Part shown: positions 34,895 through 44,948 of the stretch, in pieces
Numbering within the stretch: position 1 is the first letter of the stretch
How the letters are laid out: every line of letters begins with the position of its first letter
Assembly: GCA_028274465.1 (NCBI GenBank)
Contig: CM051456.1
Span: 95,814,550-95,878,549 of the forward strand
DNA: 64,000 nt
Source: Plantago ovata
Taxonomy: Eukaryota; Streptophyta; Magnoliopsida; Lamiales; Plantaginaceae
Direction of reading: 5' to 3'
Made by a program: the position numbers and the translations under genes
The notes under the pieces: model-generated
Databases searched by the model: none
What the model was told of the DNA's origin: nothing
What the model saw: only the letters and a program-made list of their open reading frames with translations

Positions 34895-34899
34895 CTTCT

Positions 34900-36306
34900 T
34901 TGATGACAAACATTTCTCTTTCCTCTCTTGACTTGCGGTCTCTTGCCTCTTCTTTTGAAAGTGAGTTTCTTCTGACCGAGAGAGTATAACACTCCCAAGC
35001 TTGATTTATGTTTCCCACTTCTTGTCCTATTCCAGCCGGAGTAGGAAACTTTACTCTATTATGTAGAGTTGATGCTACTGCTTGAAAGACTCTAAGAGCT
35101 GGTCTACCTAGCACCACTTGGTAAGAAAACTCAATGTCCACCACTAGGAATGGTATATGTCGTGTTACTCTTTGTGGCTTTGTACCGAGGGACACTTTCA
35201 AGTAAACCCTTCCCAACGGGTAAATCTGTTCACCTCCAAAACCAACTAAGGAGCTCCCGACCTTTTCCATTTCTCTGAGATCAACCCTCATTCTCTTCAA
35301 CGTCCTTAGCAATATAACATTGACCGAGCTTCCCGTATCAATCAGAACCTTTCTCACCGTATAGACCGCGATATCCGCCGAAATTACCAAGGGTACATCC
35401 GGCTCTTCGGTGTCTCCGTCGCATGGGCTCTGATTTGGGATCTCGCTGTCGTCAAATGTTATTTTGTTTCCAGCTGAAGTTTTTACACATGGGTCTCCAT
35501 ATGCATCGACAATCTCTCTTAGATATGAGGCTGTCTTTTCTCTAGCTTTCCTTGTGTCTCCCCCTGCTGGTCCTCCTGATATGGTTATGACTCCAAACCT
35601 TGGCAAGTTATCATCATCTTCGTCTTCATCCCTTTGTCTTTCCTTGTTTCTCCGATGATAATCTCGCTCTCTACTCTTCCTTTTATCCTCATACCTCCCT
35701 TCTCTATCTTCCTCTCTTCTTTCTTTTCTCTGTCGATCTCTTCGGTCATGTCTTGACTGTTCCTCTTTGGCTTCAAACTTTCTCAAATAACCATCTCTGA
35801 CTAACCCTTCTATCTTAGTCTTTAGCCATATACAATCTTCGGTGTCATGACCTTTCCCTCTATGAAATTTGCAATAAAATCTGGAGCTTTCAGATCTCTC
35901 TAATGGTTGTATTGGCTTTGGCCATTTGATGTTCATCTTCTGCTCGACTATCGATGCCAAGATGTCGGATCTTGGTCGATTTAAAGCTGTGTAATATGTA
36001 TATCTCTTTGGAGGAGTTATCTCCCTTGGGAAATGGTTTCTCCCCTCTTTTCCTCCTCTTTGATCTTGCTTCCTGAACTTCGAGGAATTGTTCGGCTTGA
36101 TTGGTTCCTTGTCTTTCTTGTGTCCCACTCTGATCTACACATTTTCTCTAAAATCTTCAGAGTTCTTAAAGCTAGAGCACATCTCATCAAAATCTTCATC
36201 TGTCTCAAGATTTTGTCCATTTGTGGCTATCACATCTCTGAGTCTCTGATTAGTTGTATTCTCATACAAGTATATTACTCTTTGTTTGACACTGTGGGGT
36301 TCAACC
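34900..36306 (-). pseudogene. Element A gag C-terminus and aspartic protease
   Basis: Read on the minus strand, the gag tail runs in from the solo LTR at 36307. A nonsense TAG (36135-36137) follows, and then an open frame from 36128. Next come a gag nucleic-acid-binding motif CKFHRGKGHDTEDC, typical of Tat gag, and a long Arg/Glu/Asp-rich low-complexity stretch (about residues 125-180). The aspartic protease follows, with VLIDTGSSVNVILLRTL. The frame is cut at 34899 by element D and continues at 16702. The last few codons before LTR 3 (FVIKEV) match the A frame; anything further is LTR read-through. Confidence 0.88.
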
Positions 36307-38383
36307 TGTAAGAAAATACAGTCAGAGTTACCCCTAGGGTACGCAGCGGAATTTCAAAAAATTTCTTAACATACAGGTTAATTGATTATGTATATGTCGT
36401 ATATATATAAACACGTCAATTAGAAGACTAACCTTACTTCCAAAGCAGCTTCCAAGTCTTCGTAATAATCCGGTGTATCTTTTCCTTCGTCGAAGTCGAA
36501 GATATCTGTAATACTCTGATTATCTGCAAGACAATAAGAGTTAGTTTCCAGTTCCTAGAACCTCAACCTTGGTATCCACGGATGAACAGCCTATGGGAAG
36601 AATGCTAGGATATTCTTTATGTGACCAAGAAGACGGGGCGGCGATTCCTCCGGTGAGGTGGCGCCGCGTGTAGGCTATATAGAGGAGGGGAGAGCTTTTA
36701 ATTTTCTCTAAGAAAACTGGGTAGAATAACTGTGTGTAAAACTGTATCCAAAGCTCTCTAATAGTCTACTATATATAGTAGTCGATAGAAGCCTAAAGCA
36801 TAAGCAATTAGACTTCGTAAAGGAATAAGAATCTAATTGTTATCGCACTAGGAAACCAATATCAAGTCTAGATTCATTCCCAATCAAATTAAAACTCAAT
36901 CAGGAAAATCTAACTTATCCCTTGGACTTCTAATAGAGGAAGGAGTCGAACTCCTTCCCCTACTCAGCTCCTGCGCGCGCGCGCTCTCCCAGGGACAATA
37001 GGTGGGTCCCGATTTTGGGATCCACTTATAGTTCTAAGGCAATTCAAACTCCAGTAGATTTTGCCCGAGTGCATATGTTAATTCTAAATTAACATATCCT
37101 TTCAAATCAAACCTCTATTATATTTCCAAAATATAATCTTTAATTGTATTTACATAAAATACAATTAATTAGCCAATTCAATTAATAATTCCAAATCATT
37201 AATTGAGCCACCAAATATTATAATTAATTCCAAATCAATTATAATCCATCAATCACAATTAATTCCAAATTAATTGTGATTCCATCTTCAAGGATATTCT
37301 GATAGGCTGAATCACCACATAGTGTGACCCATAGGGCCTCATCGTATTAAGCAAGTCCTAGACTAGGCAACATGGAATTCCTAGACGGTTCGATTTGCAA
37401 TATTAATACATGAGGACGTTTGAGAGGTTTCTCAAAGCTAACCCTTTCGTTGCGAAGTCTGTTGCGCTCAACGCGGCGATGGTAACGTCCATTCATCTGA
37501 CTTGATCGAATGCATCTAGAATCGATGAAGTGTCTATCCCAATAATACATCCACGGGCGACTCAGGGAGTTGCTTGGTTATTAAGATATACTTATGACCA
37601 TCATAATATATCATTTGCACTGGCCAGTGACTTTACCAACACAACTATGCAGACTATGAGCAGTACTCTCCTGTGCTACACTTGAGAGATGAATCCTTCA
37701 CAGAATCACTTATCATCCCCATTTGTATGTAGCCATAATCCTGGATCGTGTCTTAGGTCAACTGCTTATTCAGAGCTGACATCGACGGGTCCACCAAGGA
37801 TATGGGGCAACAAATGTGATGATAAAGTCCTGTAAGTACAAAGGACGACTGGCATCACTTCGACAACTTACCGGTTCCCATAGACACTTCGGTGTAGAGT
37901 ATATCGATGGGAGTGTCCGGTGGGTACTTCCATTGTTCGATAATCCTTCTTCAAACAACTATGTGCAGTTATGGGAACGTTTCTCGATTGTCCAACAATC
38001 CGTTCCGTGGTCGTGGGATCGGCTCACACTTGCTCCAACAAGTATAACCTCCACGCATACTAGTCTCGTCTGGTTCATTCAGACCCCTACATCCGAGATG
38101 AACCTCGACTAGGGAGAGTTTGGGATAGATGATAACTCACATAGCTCCCACTATCTGTGTGATCGGTCATCTATCCGAGGGGACATGTTTAATATCAATA
38201 CAGACAGTAATAGAGATATGACATGCTGCATGCCTGGTGTAATATAAATATGAAAGCGATACTCAATAGTAAAAGCAACAAACATATATTATATTATGTT
38301 GACCTGTGTAATAGTACATATATGCCCTTTATAAGGGCTCCATGCCCTTAGTAAGGATTGTCTCTAGGACATATACACTATCA
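36307..38383 (-). mobile_element. Solo LTR of copia family C
   Basis: 2077 bp with no internal region. It aligns with the left LTR of element C (44949-47019). On the minus strand it starts TGATAGTG and ends TTCTTACA. The flanks are CAACC (36302-36306) and CAGCC (38384-38388), a 5-bp duplication with one mismatch. It interrupts gag of element A. It includes ACTATATATAGT (36768-36779), a palindromic TATA-like site, and an alternating CG run near 36973. Solo LTRs arise by recombination between the two LTRs of a full element. Confidence 0.9.
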
Positions 38384-39955
38384 CAGCCTCCATAACTATC
38401 TCATTGAATCTCGCGAGAAAGTGACGTACATTCTCTTGAGGATCCTGAATGATTTTCTTGAGGTCCGTGGCTGGCTTTTTGATTTTCCTCATCCTTTCAA
38501 ACTTGTGAACAAACTCACTCTTCAGTTGTTCATAGCTCTTGATCGATCCATGTGCTAATCTTCCCCACCATTCTATTGCATCATCAAAGAGTGTAGTTGG
38601 GAATGTCAAGGCACACATGTTCTCGTTATGGCCATAAGCCTCCATCCTGCTCTCAAACCTACTTATGAAACCATAGGGACAAGACTTTCCATAATATTGC
38701 TCCAATGAGGGTATGGTAGTGTCCGGTTTCTTTTGCTCTTTTCTGATTTCCAAACTCAGTGGGTTCTTGATCTGGACTCTCTCCTTCTCTTTAGATGATA
38801 TCTGCTTACTTAGATCATTCATCTTTTTAAGAAGTTCTCTCTGCTCTTTTGCTATCTCTTCCGGTGTCAATTGTTTCTCCACCTCTTGTCTTGCTTGACC
38901 ACCTCGTGCTTGAGTTTCTCTTGCTTGTTCCTGGGATCCATGTATAGTGGTAACCATCGCATCTTGAGTTGGGATTAGCTGAGTTGTGCTTATCCCTGAT
39001 GTGGGGATTGCTCTTGTACTTTCCGCGTGAATCTCTAAACTTCTTTGAAGCACTTGCCTTAAATCTTCCGACCTCGTAACATCTTGCACTTGACCTTGAG
39101 TAGTCGTTGTCTCCCATGGAAAGGTGAGTCTATCTTGAATTGGTCTGCTTGATGTCCCATTCAATTCTAAATTCAGTGGACGTGTTGGAACGGGAGGATT
39201 AACATGACGGATGTTATCCTGAGAGTTCACGAGGTCATTGTTGGTCAGATCTACCACACTTCTCATAGGTTGAGTAGCCAAGGGCAAAGTAACATGTCGG
39301 ATGTTTTCTCTTGTTGTGGCTATCTGAGTATGTGGTGGTCCTAACAAAGAAGTTGGAATCTCGGTTGTACCTCCTAGCTCAAACTGAAACAAGTCATGAA
39401 GACGACTTAGTTGCTCATTTGTTAAACCAAAAAGTGCACGATTGTCTAACACATGCCCATTTGGCAACACAAAATTTCTCTCTTGAGCTTGTGCATCTTG
39501 TATCGGGATAGCTGTCGTAACTACTCCCTCTGTTGAGCCGGGGATGAATGGTGGTGCTAACGGGTTCAACGGTTGTGATCCTTGAAGTGTTGTCTCATTT
39601 GGTAGGCTTGTTCCCACTGGCCTCACCGTCCTTGCTAGATTATCTTGCACGAGATTTCTTCTGACATCTTCGAGTTGACGTAACTCTTCTTCTGTTACCC
39701 TCCTTCGGTGTTCCAAATTATTCAGTTCTGCTCTTTGAACAGCCAATCTTCTCTCTCTCTCTCTTGCTCATTGCCCAGCGCGTTTGTGGCTGAGTAACTC
39801 ACAGTATCTCCATGTTGTTGCGCATTTCCTCTCCCTACATTTACATTTCTATTGACTCCACTATTTCCTCTTCCTCTTCCTGGTGGTCTTCCTCTTCCTC
39901 TTGCGGACAAATTATTAGCACCTTGGTTTCGAGTTGAATAATTATGTCCCACCAT
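38384..39955 (-). pseudogene. Element A gag, N-terminal part, frameshifted
   Basis: It starts MVGHNYSTRNQGANNLSARG at 39955, about 60 nt from the LTR. The first segment is Gly/Arg/Asn-rich. The frame slips within a CT/GA dinucleotide run at about 39752-39765. The main body then reads AVQRAELNNLEHRRRV onward, with a long Gln/Thr/Pro-rich region. A retrotransposon gag domain follows (FISRFESRMEAYGHNENMC, AIEWWGRLAHGSIKSYEQL, VRHFLARFNEIVMEAV). The solo LTR cuts it at 38384 and gag resumes at 36306. This copy makes no complete gag. Confidence 0.88.
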
Positions 39956-39994
39956 CTCTTCTCAGTGGAGTCCGGGAAATATTTTAGTAAAGAT

Positions 39995-40013
39995 TCCCAC
40001 AGACGGCGCCAAA
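39995..40013 (-). promoter_or_regulatory. Primer-binding site of element A
   Basis: On the minus strand TTTGGCGCCGTCTGTGGGA, one base from the LTR end. This form is common in plant Tat/Ogre-type elements. I do not assign the tRNA with certainty. Confidence 0.7.
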
Positions 40014-40014
40014 A

Positions 40015-40864
40015 TGTAAAGGTGAAATTCTAGTAAGACTTCAAGCGCTCTAATATTACAAAACTCCTCGAACTACAAAGATCTACAAAGCTCTCTAAGT
40101 CACCATAGTTTAACACAACACACAAATCTTTGTCTAATGCTGGCACCCAAGTCTTCAGATCCTCTCTATTTCCAAATGAGCACCTGAGATTAAAAAGGCA
40201 CGTGTGGATGTGTGTTTATCTCCGGCTTGCCTAAGTCAAGCCGGTGTGAGACTTTACTTGAAGGAGCTTGATAGTTATCCTTGTCTTAGAGTAATAAATG
40301 TACTTAATTAATACCAGTTACCTCTTCTTTGGAAATGGAGACTTTATATAGTTGTTGGCTAACCCTAGGTCGTACCAATCTCTTGCTTTCATCTGTCACC
40401 TTCTCATTCGTCCACATATATTGAGTAGGCCCAACGTTGACTTTCATGGGCTTGGCCCAAGCCCCTTTAGCTGTAGCTTCTTGTGTTACCTAGAAACTTC
40501 CACACTCCTCTTGTCCTTTCTCTCCATGTGGTTGTGATGCGAATCTTGTCCTGATTCAATTGTAAAACAACACAAACAAGTATTTAAGCTTCGTACTAAA
40601 TGAGCTTCGAACATTCTAACCTGTTAAGTACTTGACTAATGCTCCTTGTCCTTCTGACTCCCGTTCCGGACCTCAAGATCTCTGCCTCTCTAGAAAGAGT
40701 TATTTTAATGAACTAGCCACATTTGTAAAACTGCCCTAGAGGTCCACATAATTCAAGGTTCGGGTCTTTTGGGACCGCGGCCTCTCATCAACGCTTGTAT
40801 ATATAAAACTTCATAGTTCGTGGTGGAACGCACGTTACGAACTAGACATATTTTTCTTATAACA
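40015..40864 (-). repeat. Element A 5' LTR
   Basis: About 850 bp, matching 505-1323. It has about 30 bp (near 40679-40718) that the other LTR lacks. It is followed by the duplication CTAAT. It reads away from the adjacent resistance gene. Confidence 0.9.
40343..40350 (-). promoter_or_regulatory. LTR TATA box of element A
   Basis: TATATAAA on the minus strand, about 515 bp inside the LTR from its 5' end. The same site is present in the other LTR (834-841). A second TATA-like stretch lies only about 60 bp inside the LTR (near 40797) and seems too close to the end. Confidence 0.45.
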
Positions 40865-40869
40865 CTAAT

Positions 40870-41185
40870 GAAGGTCCTTGAAAAACAATAATATCTGATG
40901 TCCGCGTACAGCGTATACGCGTTTCGGTAGTAGGACAACTCATAAAACCGTTAGAAGACATTGTATGTGGTTGTGTTGGTTTAACAGGTCAACGCATACA
41001 CAGAAAACAAAAGCAAAGAAAAAAAGGTCAACTTAACTATAGATCATGTCAACTTGTATGTGGGCTCTATGACAATGCAATAAACTGTCCTTAAAAGGGC
41101 CCCTATATGGCTGTGTTGTATGCACAGATCAAACACATACACATAAAACAAAGGCAAGGAAAAACAAAAGTGAACTTAGAGATTC
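40870..41185 (+). promoter_or_regulatory. Promoter and 5' leader of the CNL gene
   Basis: About 316 bp are left between element A and the CNL start codon. W-box cores (TTGACC on the minus strand) lie at 40987-40992 and 41026-41031, with another TTGAC core near 41047. W-boxes bind WRKY factors and are common before defence genes. Two similar segments (about 40971-41025 and 41107-41168) share TGTGTTG, CATACACA and AAAACAAA(A/G)GCAA(A/G)GAAAAA in the same order, an old local duplication. A TATA-like CTATATGG lies near 41102. This is prediction only. Confidence 0.45.
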
Positions 41186-43432
41186 ATGGCAGAGGTTGTT
41201 GTCACGATAGCAGTTACGAAACTAGGCGAGTTCATTGTTGGAAAACTAGGTGATTATGTCACTGGAAATGTGAATGCCATGAGCAAGGTGCGGTCTGACG
41301 CGGAGTGGATGCGGACCGAGCTGGGGTACATGAAGTCTTTCCTTAAAGATGCCGAAAGAAAAGAGGAAGCTGATGAACGCGTCAAACATTGGATATCTAA
41401 TGTTCGTGGAATTGCAAATGACACGGTGTCTGTGTTGGAGGAATTCAATCTCAAACCTACAAAGAATGGCTGGCTTGGATCTGTTGAATTTTATGCTTGT
41501 ATATGTAGCAAGGGAACCAATACGTTTGATATTGGCGAGGAGATTGGGTCACTCAGGGCAAGGGTTGAGGAGATAGCAAGAAGAAGAGAAACTTACGGCA
41601 TCATCAACATAAATCTTGCTCAGAGCAGTACTGCATCAGCAGTGAAGGAAATGAGAAGGACTACTTCCTTCATCGATGAAGCACAGCTCTTTGTGGGCTT
41701 GGAAGATGTCAAACGCAAACTCCTGGACGTGCTTCTAAAAGGTGATCCTCATCGGTGCGTGGTCTCCATCCATGGCATGGGTGGCTTGGGAAAGACCACT
41801 CTTGCTAGAAACCTGTACAACTCTACTGAGCTGATTAGCCGTTTCTCCAATCGTGCTTGGGTATGTGTTTCTCAGGAATACAACATCCAAGAGCTCCTAC
41901 GATCTGTCATCAAATCTTTCAAGAAGGGATGCATCCATGATGAACTGACTATGTTTGAGAGGATGAATGTGGAGGATTTGGAGCGCTATCTCCACAACAT
42001 GTTAAAGGACAACCCATACTTGGTTGTTGTTGATGATATATGGGAAAAAGAAGCCTGGGAGAGCTTGAAGAGAGCTTTTCCAGATAGTTCTAATAGCAGC
42101 CGGGTCATTGCTACAACTCGCAATAAGGATATCGCAACTCGAATAGATCAAAGAGTCTATGCACATCATCTTCGCGTCCTAGATTCAACTGAAAGTTGGG
42201 ATTTGTTTATGTCGAAACTCTCACTTCGACGGGCTGACTGTTCTCCTGCTATGGGAGATTTGGGTCGGAAAATGGTGGACAAATGTGGAGGTTTACCACT
42301 TGCTATTGTTGTGCTCGGTGGATTGCTATCACAAAAGCGGAAACTAGAAGACTGGCAAAAGGTGAAGGCAGACATGTGGAAACATTTAGCAAGTGAAACT
42401 GTTGGGATCACTCATTTGCTGTCATTGAGCTACAATGATCTTTCCAGTGAACTGAAACAATGTTTTCTTTACATTGGCACATATCCTGAAGATTATTTAA
42501 TAAATGCACAAGAGCTAAAGTACATGTGGATGGGAGAGGGATTCATAACACCAGGGGATCAAGAGATTGAAGAAGTTGCTGATAATTATTTGGATGAGCT
42601 GATTAATCGTAACCTGATTCAACCAACAGAGATACTCTGGGAGACAGTCTATGAATGTCGGGTTCATGATCTCATTCGAGATCTTGCAGTGAGAAGGGCT
42701 TTGGAAGATGATTTCTTTGCCATTTACCATCCTGACATGAAACATTCTTCTCTTATTCAACAGCAGCGTCACATTGTCTACACTCAGGCTGAAAGGTACT
42801 TATTGCTCCATCACTCTAATTTAAGGTTGCGCGCACTTGTTTTACTAAACCTCGACGGTGCACCAGCAAATATGCCAGCATCGTCATTGCTAAGATACAA
42901 CCACCTGTGTGTTCTAAAAATAGTAGATGTTCGGTATAAATATTTTTCTATTCCCGAAACTATAGGACATTTGATACACCTAAAAGTTTTGGTAGTGTTA
43001 AGAACCTGTGTATGGAGCCTACCTCCATCAATTGGCAACCTAAAGTGTCTAGAAATACTTCTGGTAGAAAACATTGAATTTGGTTGTGTTCATTTACCTC
43101 CGGAGATATCAAAGCTAAAAAATTTAAGACAACTGATTACCCGTGTTGGTGGAGTTGCAAACATAGGAGCCTTGTCCAACTTGTGTGTCCTAAAAAATAT
43201 CGAGTACAAGCATTGGTCTCTTATCAAGCAAAAGAATTTCATCAACCTACAAGAATTGGTGATAGATCATGCATATAAGCAAGATGGGAAGCCTTACACT
43301 CTTGAACAAATTAGCAAACTCAGGAGATTGCATACCTTGGTTATAAGCTGTTCTGGATCCTGTTTCCCACCACTCAATTTCTTGTCTTCTTGCTCGAGTC
43401 TTCGTAAACTATGGTTAGAAGGGGAAGTATAG
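41186..43432 (+). CDS. CC-NB-LRR (CNL) disease-resistance protein, truncated by a frameshift
   Basis: 748 residues from a clear start, MAEVVVTIAVTKLGEFIVGK. An Rx-type coiled coil covers about 1-130. The NB-ARC domain has P-loop GMGGLGKTT (197-205), kinase-2 LVVVDDIW (279-286), RNBS-B SRVIATTR (305-312), GLPLA (369-373), RNBS-D CFLYIGTYPED (426-436) and an MHD-like VHD (493-495). LRRs follow from about 540. The EDVID motif normally in the coiled coil reads NDTVSVLEEF, so it is poorly conserved. The protein resembles RPP13/At1g50180-type CNLs, intracellular receptors that detect pathogen effectors. No intron is needed. The frame ends at TAG 43430-43432, about 130 residues early for the family. 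The LRR continues in another frame. The start lies only 321 bp from element A. Confidence 0.92.
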   Translation: MAEVVVTIAVTKLGEFIVGKLGDYVTGNVNAMSKVRSDAEWMRTELGYMKSFLKDAERKEEADERVKHWISNVRGIANDTVSVLEEFNLKPTKNGWLGSVEFYACICSKGTNTFDIGEEIGSLRARVEEIARRRETYGIININLAQSSTASAVKEMRRTTSFIDEAQLFVGLEDVKRKLLDVLLKGDPHRCVVSIHGMGGLGKTTLARNLYNSTELISRFSNRAWVCVSQEYNIQELLRSVIKSFKKGCIHDELTMFERMNVEDLERYLHNMLKDNPYLVVVDDIWEKEAWESLKRAFPDSSNSSRVIATTRNKDIATRIDQRVYAHHLRVLDSTESWDLFMSKLSLRRADCSPAMGDLGRKMVDKCGGLPLAIVVLGGLLSQKRKLEDWQKVKADMWKHLASETVGITHLLSLSYNDLSSELKQCFLYIGTYPEDYLINAQELKYMWMGEGFITPGDQEIEEVADNYLDELINRNLIQPTEILWETVYECRVHDLIRDLAVRRALEDDFFAIYHPDMKHSSLIQQQRHIVYTQAERYLLLHHSNLRLRALVLLNLDGAPANMPASSLLRYNHLCVLKIVDVRYKYFSIPETIGHLIHLKVLVVLRTCVWSLPPSIGNLKCLEILLVENIEFGCVHLPPEISKLKNLRQLITRVGGVANIGALSNLCVLKNIEYKHWSLIKQKNFINLQELVIDHAYKQDGKPYTLEQISKLRRLHTLVISCSGSCFPPLNFLSSCSSLRKLWLEGEV

Positions 43433-43833
43433 TGCTACCACCGGTAGAGAATTGGCCGGAGTCAATTACATTGTTGCGGTTATCGAACTCAAATCTTGTG
43501 GAAGATCCAATCCCTACATTGGGCAAGCTCCCAAACTTGAGGCGTCTTGAATTGAGTGGGATGTCCGTTCCAGATGACACGATGTTTGTTGGGTCGAGGT
43601 GCTTTCCCGAGCTAGAGACCCTTTCGCTTTGTGCTGTGCCTAACATAACAGGGTTTTCATTAGCCGAAGGTGCATTGCCCAAAATCAAACATGTTTATAT
43701 GTATCAGATGTTTGTCGACGAACATCATATACCAGAGAGATTGAAGCATGTTGTTGCACAAGCAACCGAGGAATACATTGTTGGTGGGGTGCGGGAATGT
43801 TTTCCCCACAAGGGTTGGTATGCACCATTGTGA
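43433..43833 (+). pseudogene. Out-of-frame C-terminal LRR tail of the CNL gene
   Basis: In the frame read from 43411 the sequence VLPPVENWPESITLLRLSN, then EDPIPTLGKLPNLRRLELSG, is the standard end of this CNL class, running to TGA at 43833. It fits a one-base deletion near 43428. With it restored the protein would be about 880 residues, the usual size. A sequencing error is possible because the site follows a GGGGAA run. Confidence 0.85.
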
Positions 43834-44943
43834 CCGCAGATTAGGTTATATATGTAAAGTCCTTTTTTCTGTATAATCTCGAGTGATTACCATGTGTATT
43901 GTCAAACGAACATAAAATAATCCATCAAGTTCTAATAAGTGAGAAATATTGAGAATCTATGTTAGTGTAGTTAGCCGATTTAATAAGTTACTAATACTGT
44001 AGCTGTAAAAGTGATTTATATACCTTGTGTGATTTCATCTAATTATGGGGTGTTGGATGATATAATTTCAGTTCATTCTGTGGGCTAGATATGTGATTAT
44101 AGTACTTTTGGATGGGCCATTTACAAAATCCAAGTTATTGAGGGACAAATGCGGAATTTTACTATTTACTTTAGCAGACTTTGTATGGTTTCAGTTACCT
44201 TCACACGCCAATTCTTCTGCAGATGGCGGCTTCTTGTTGTTATTTCCTATTCAACTATCTTTCTCCTTTTCTTACTCCCTATCTTTTTTCTTCTGTTGTT
44301 GTTATAAACAAGTACGACAATGTCGATTTACAAGCATTTTGATTTTGTGCTCCAGGTGTAATCGAACTTATTTCCCCAAAATGGTTATACCTCCTTAATA
44401 TTGGAATTATGATGCAAGACTCTTTTTCTTTGCTATTTTTGGCTCAATCACACTTCTTCAGTATACCATGTAATCAAAGAGGGAGTGAAATGGAAGTGCC
44501 TTTGAGCTAGGTAATGGTTTTATCTTTTGCTTTCTGCATGCGCTTGTGAATTTGAACGTTTACATTATGTTCTATATTAACATTGCTTCAGCCAAAACAT
44601 CATGGAATGAAAGAAAGCATAGCTCAATATCAATGTCACTTCTTGTTTAACTACCGAACTTCAGAGTTCATTAAAATGGATTCGCAAAATTGCCCTACTA
44701 ATCTATGCAATTTCCTTTTGATGTTTGTTGCTTGGATTATTATCTCGTATCTACCGAGAAAAAAACGGATTTATTACAAAATACCTGACAATGTCATCAC
44801 CAATCCTTACATCAGAAAAATCTACATTACATTTGTTGGTTAAACTTTCAAGTTACCCAACCTTTTGTACGGAAGTGAAGCCAATTGTGGTCCCCCTCTT
44901 GTCCCCATCGACATTTACGGTACCAGTCCCTTAACTTCATATT
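43834..44943. other. 3' flank of the CNL gene, no gene supported
   Basis: AT-rich. It holds an AATAA-type polyadenylation stretch near 43914 and open frames of 101 codons (44093) and 86 codons (44583) with no recognisable domain or codon bias. I regard it as 3' UTR and intergenic DNA. Confidence 0.5.
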
Positions 44944-44948
44944 CTCTA

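Larger units (their letters stand above)
505..40864 (-). mobile_element. Element A: Tat/Retand-lineage Ty3/gypsy retrotransposon split by three nested insertions
   Basis: Matching LTRs at 505-1323 and 40015-40864 are flanked by CTAAT. On the minus strand the order is 5' LTR, primer-binding site, gag, aspartic protease, reverse transcriptase, RNase H, a second archaeal-type RNase H, integrase, a long 3' region, 3' LTR. The second RNase H and an opposite-strand gene in the 3' region are typical of the Tat lineage. Element B (6401-12420), the D tandem (16703-34894) and a solo LTR (36307-38383) lie inside it. Each is flanked by its own duplication and the A reading frame resumes on the far side. 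Without them A is about 14 kb. Gag and pol carry several stops and a frameshift, so this copy is no longer autonomous. Confidence 0.9.

Noticed and set aside
44093-44843. Two small open frames downstream of the CNL gene
   Set aside because: No recognisable domain, AT-rich, probably 3' UTR and spacer.
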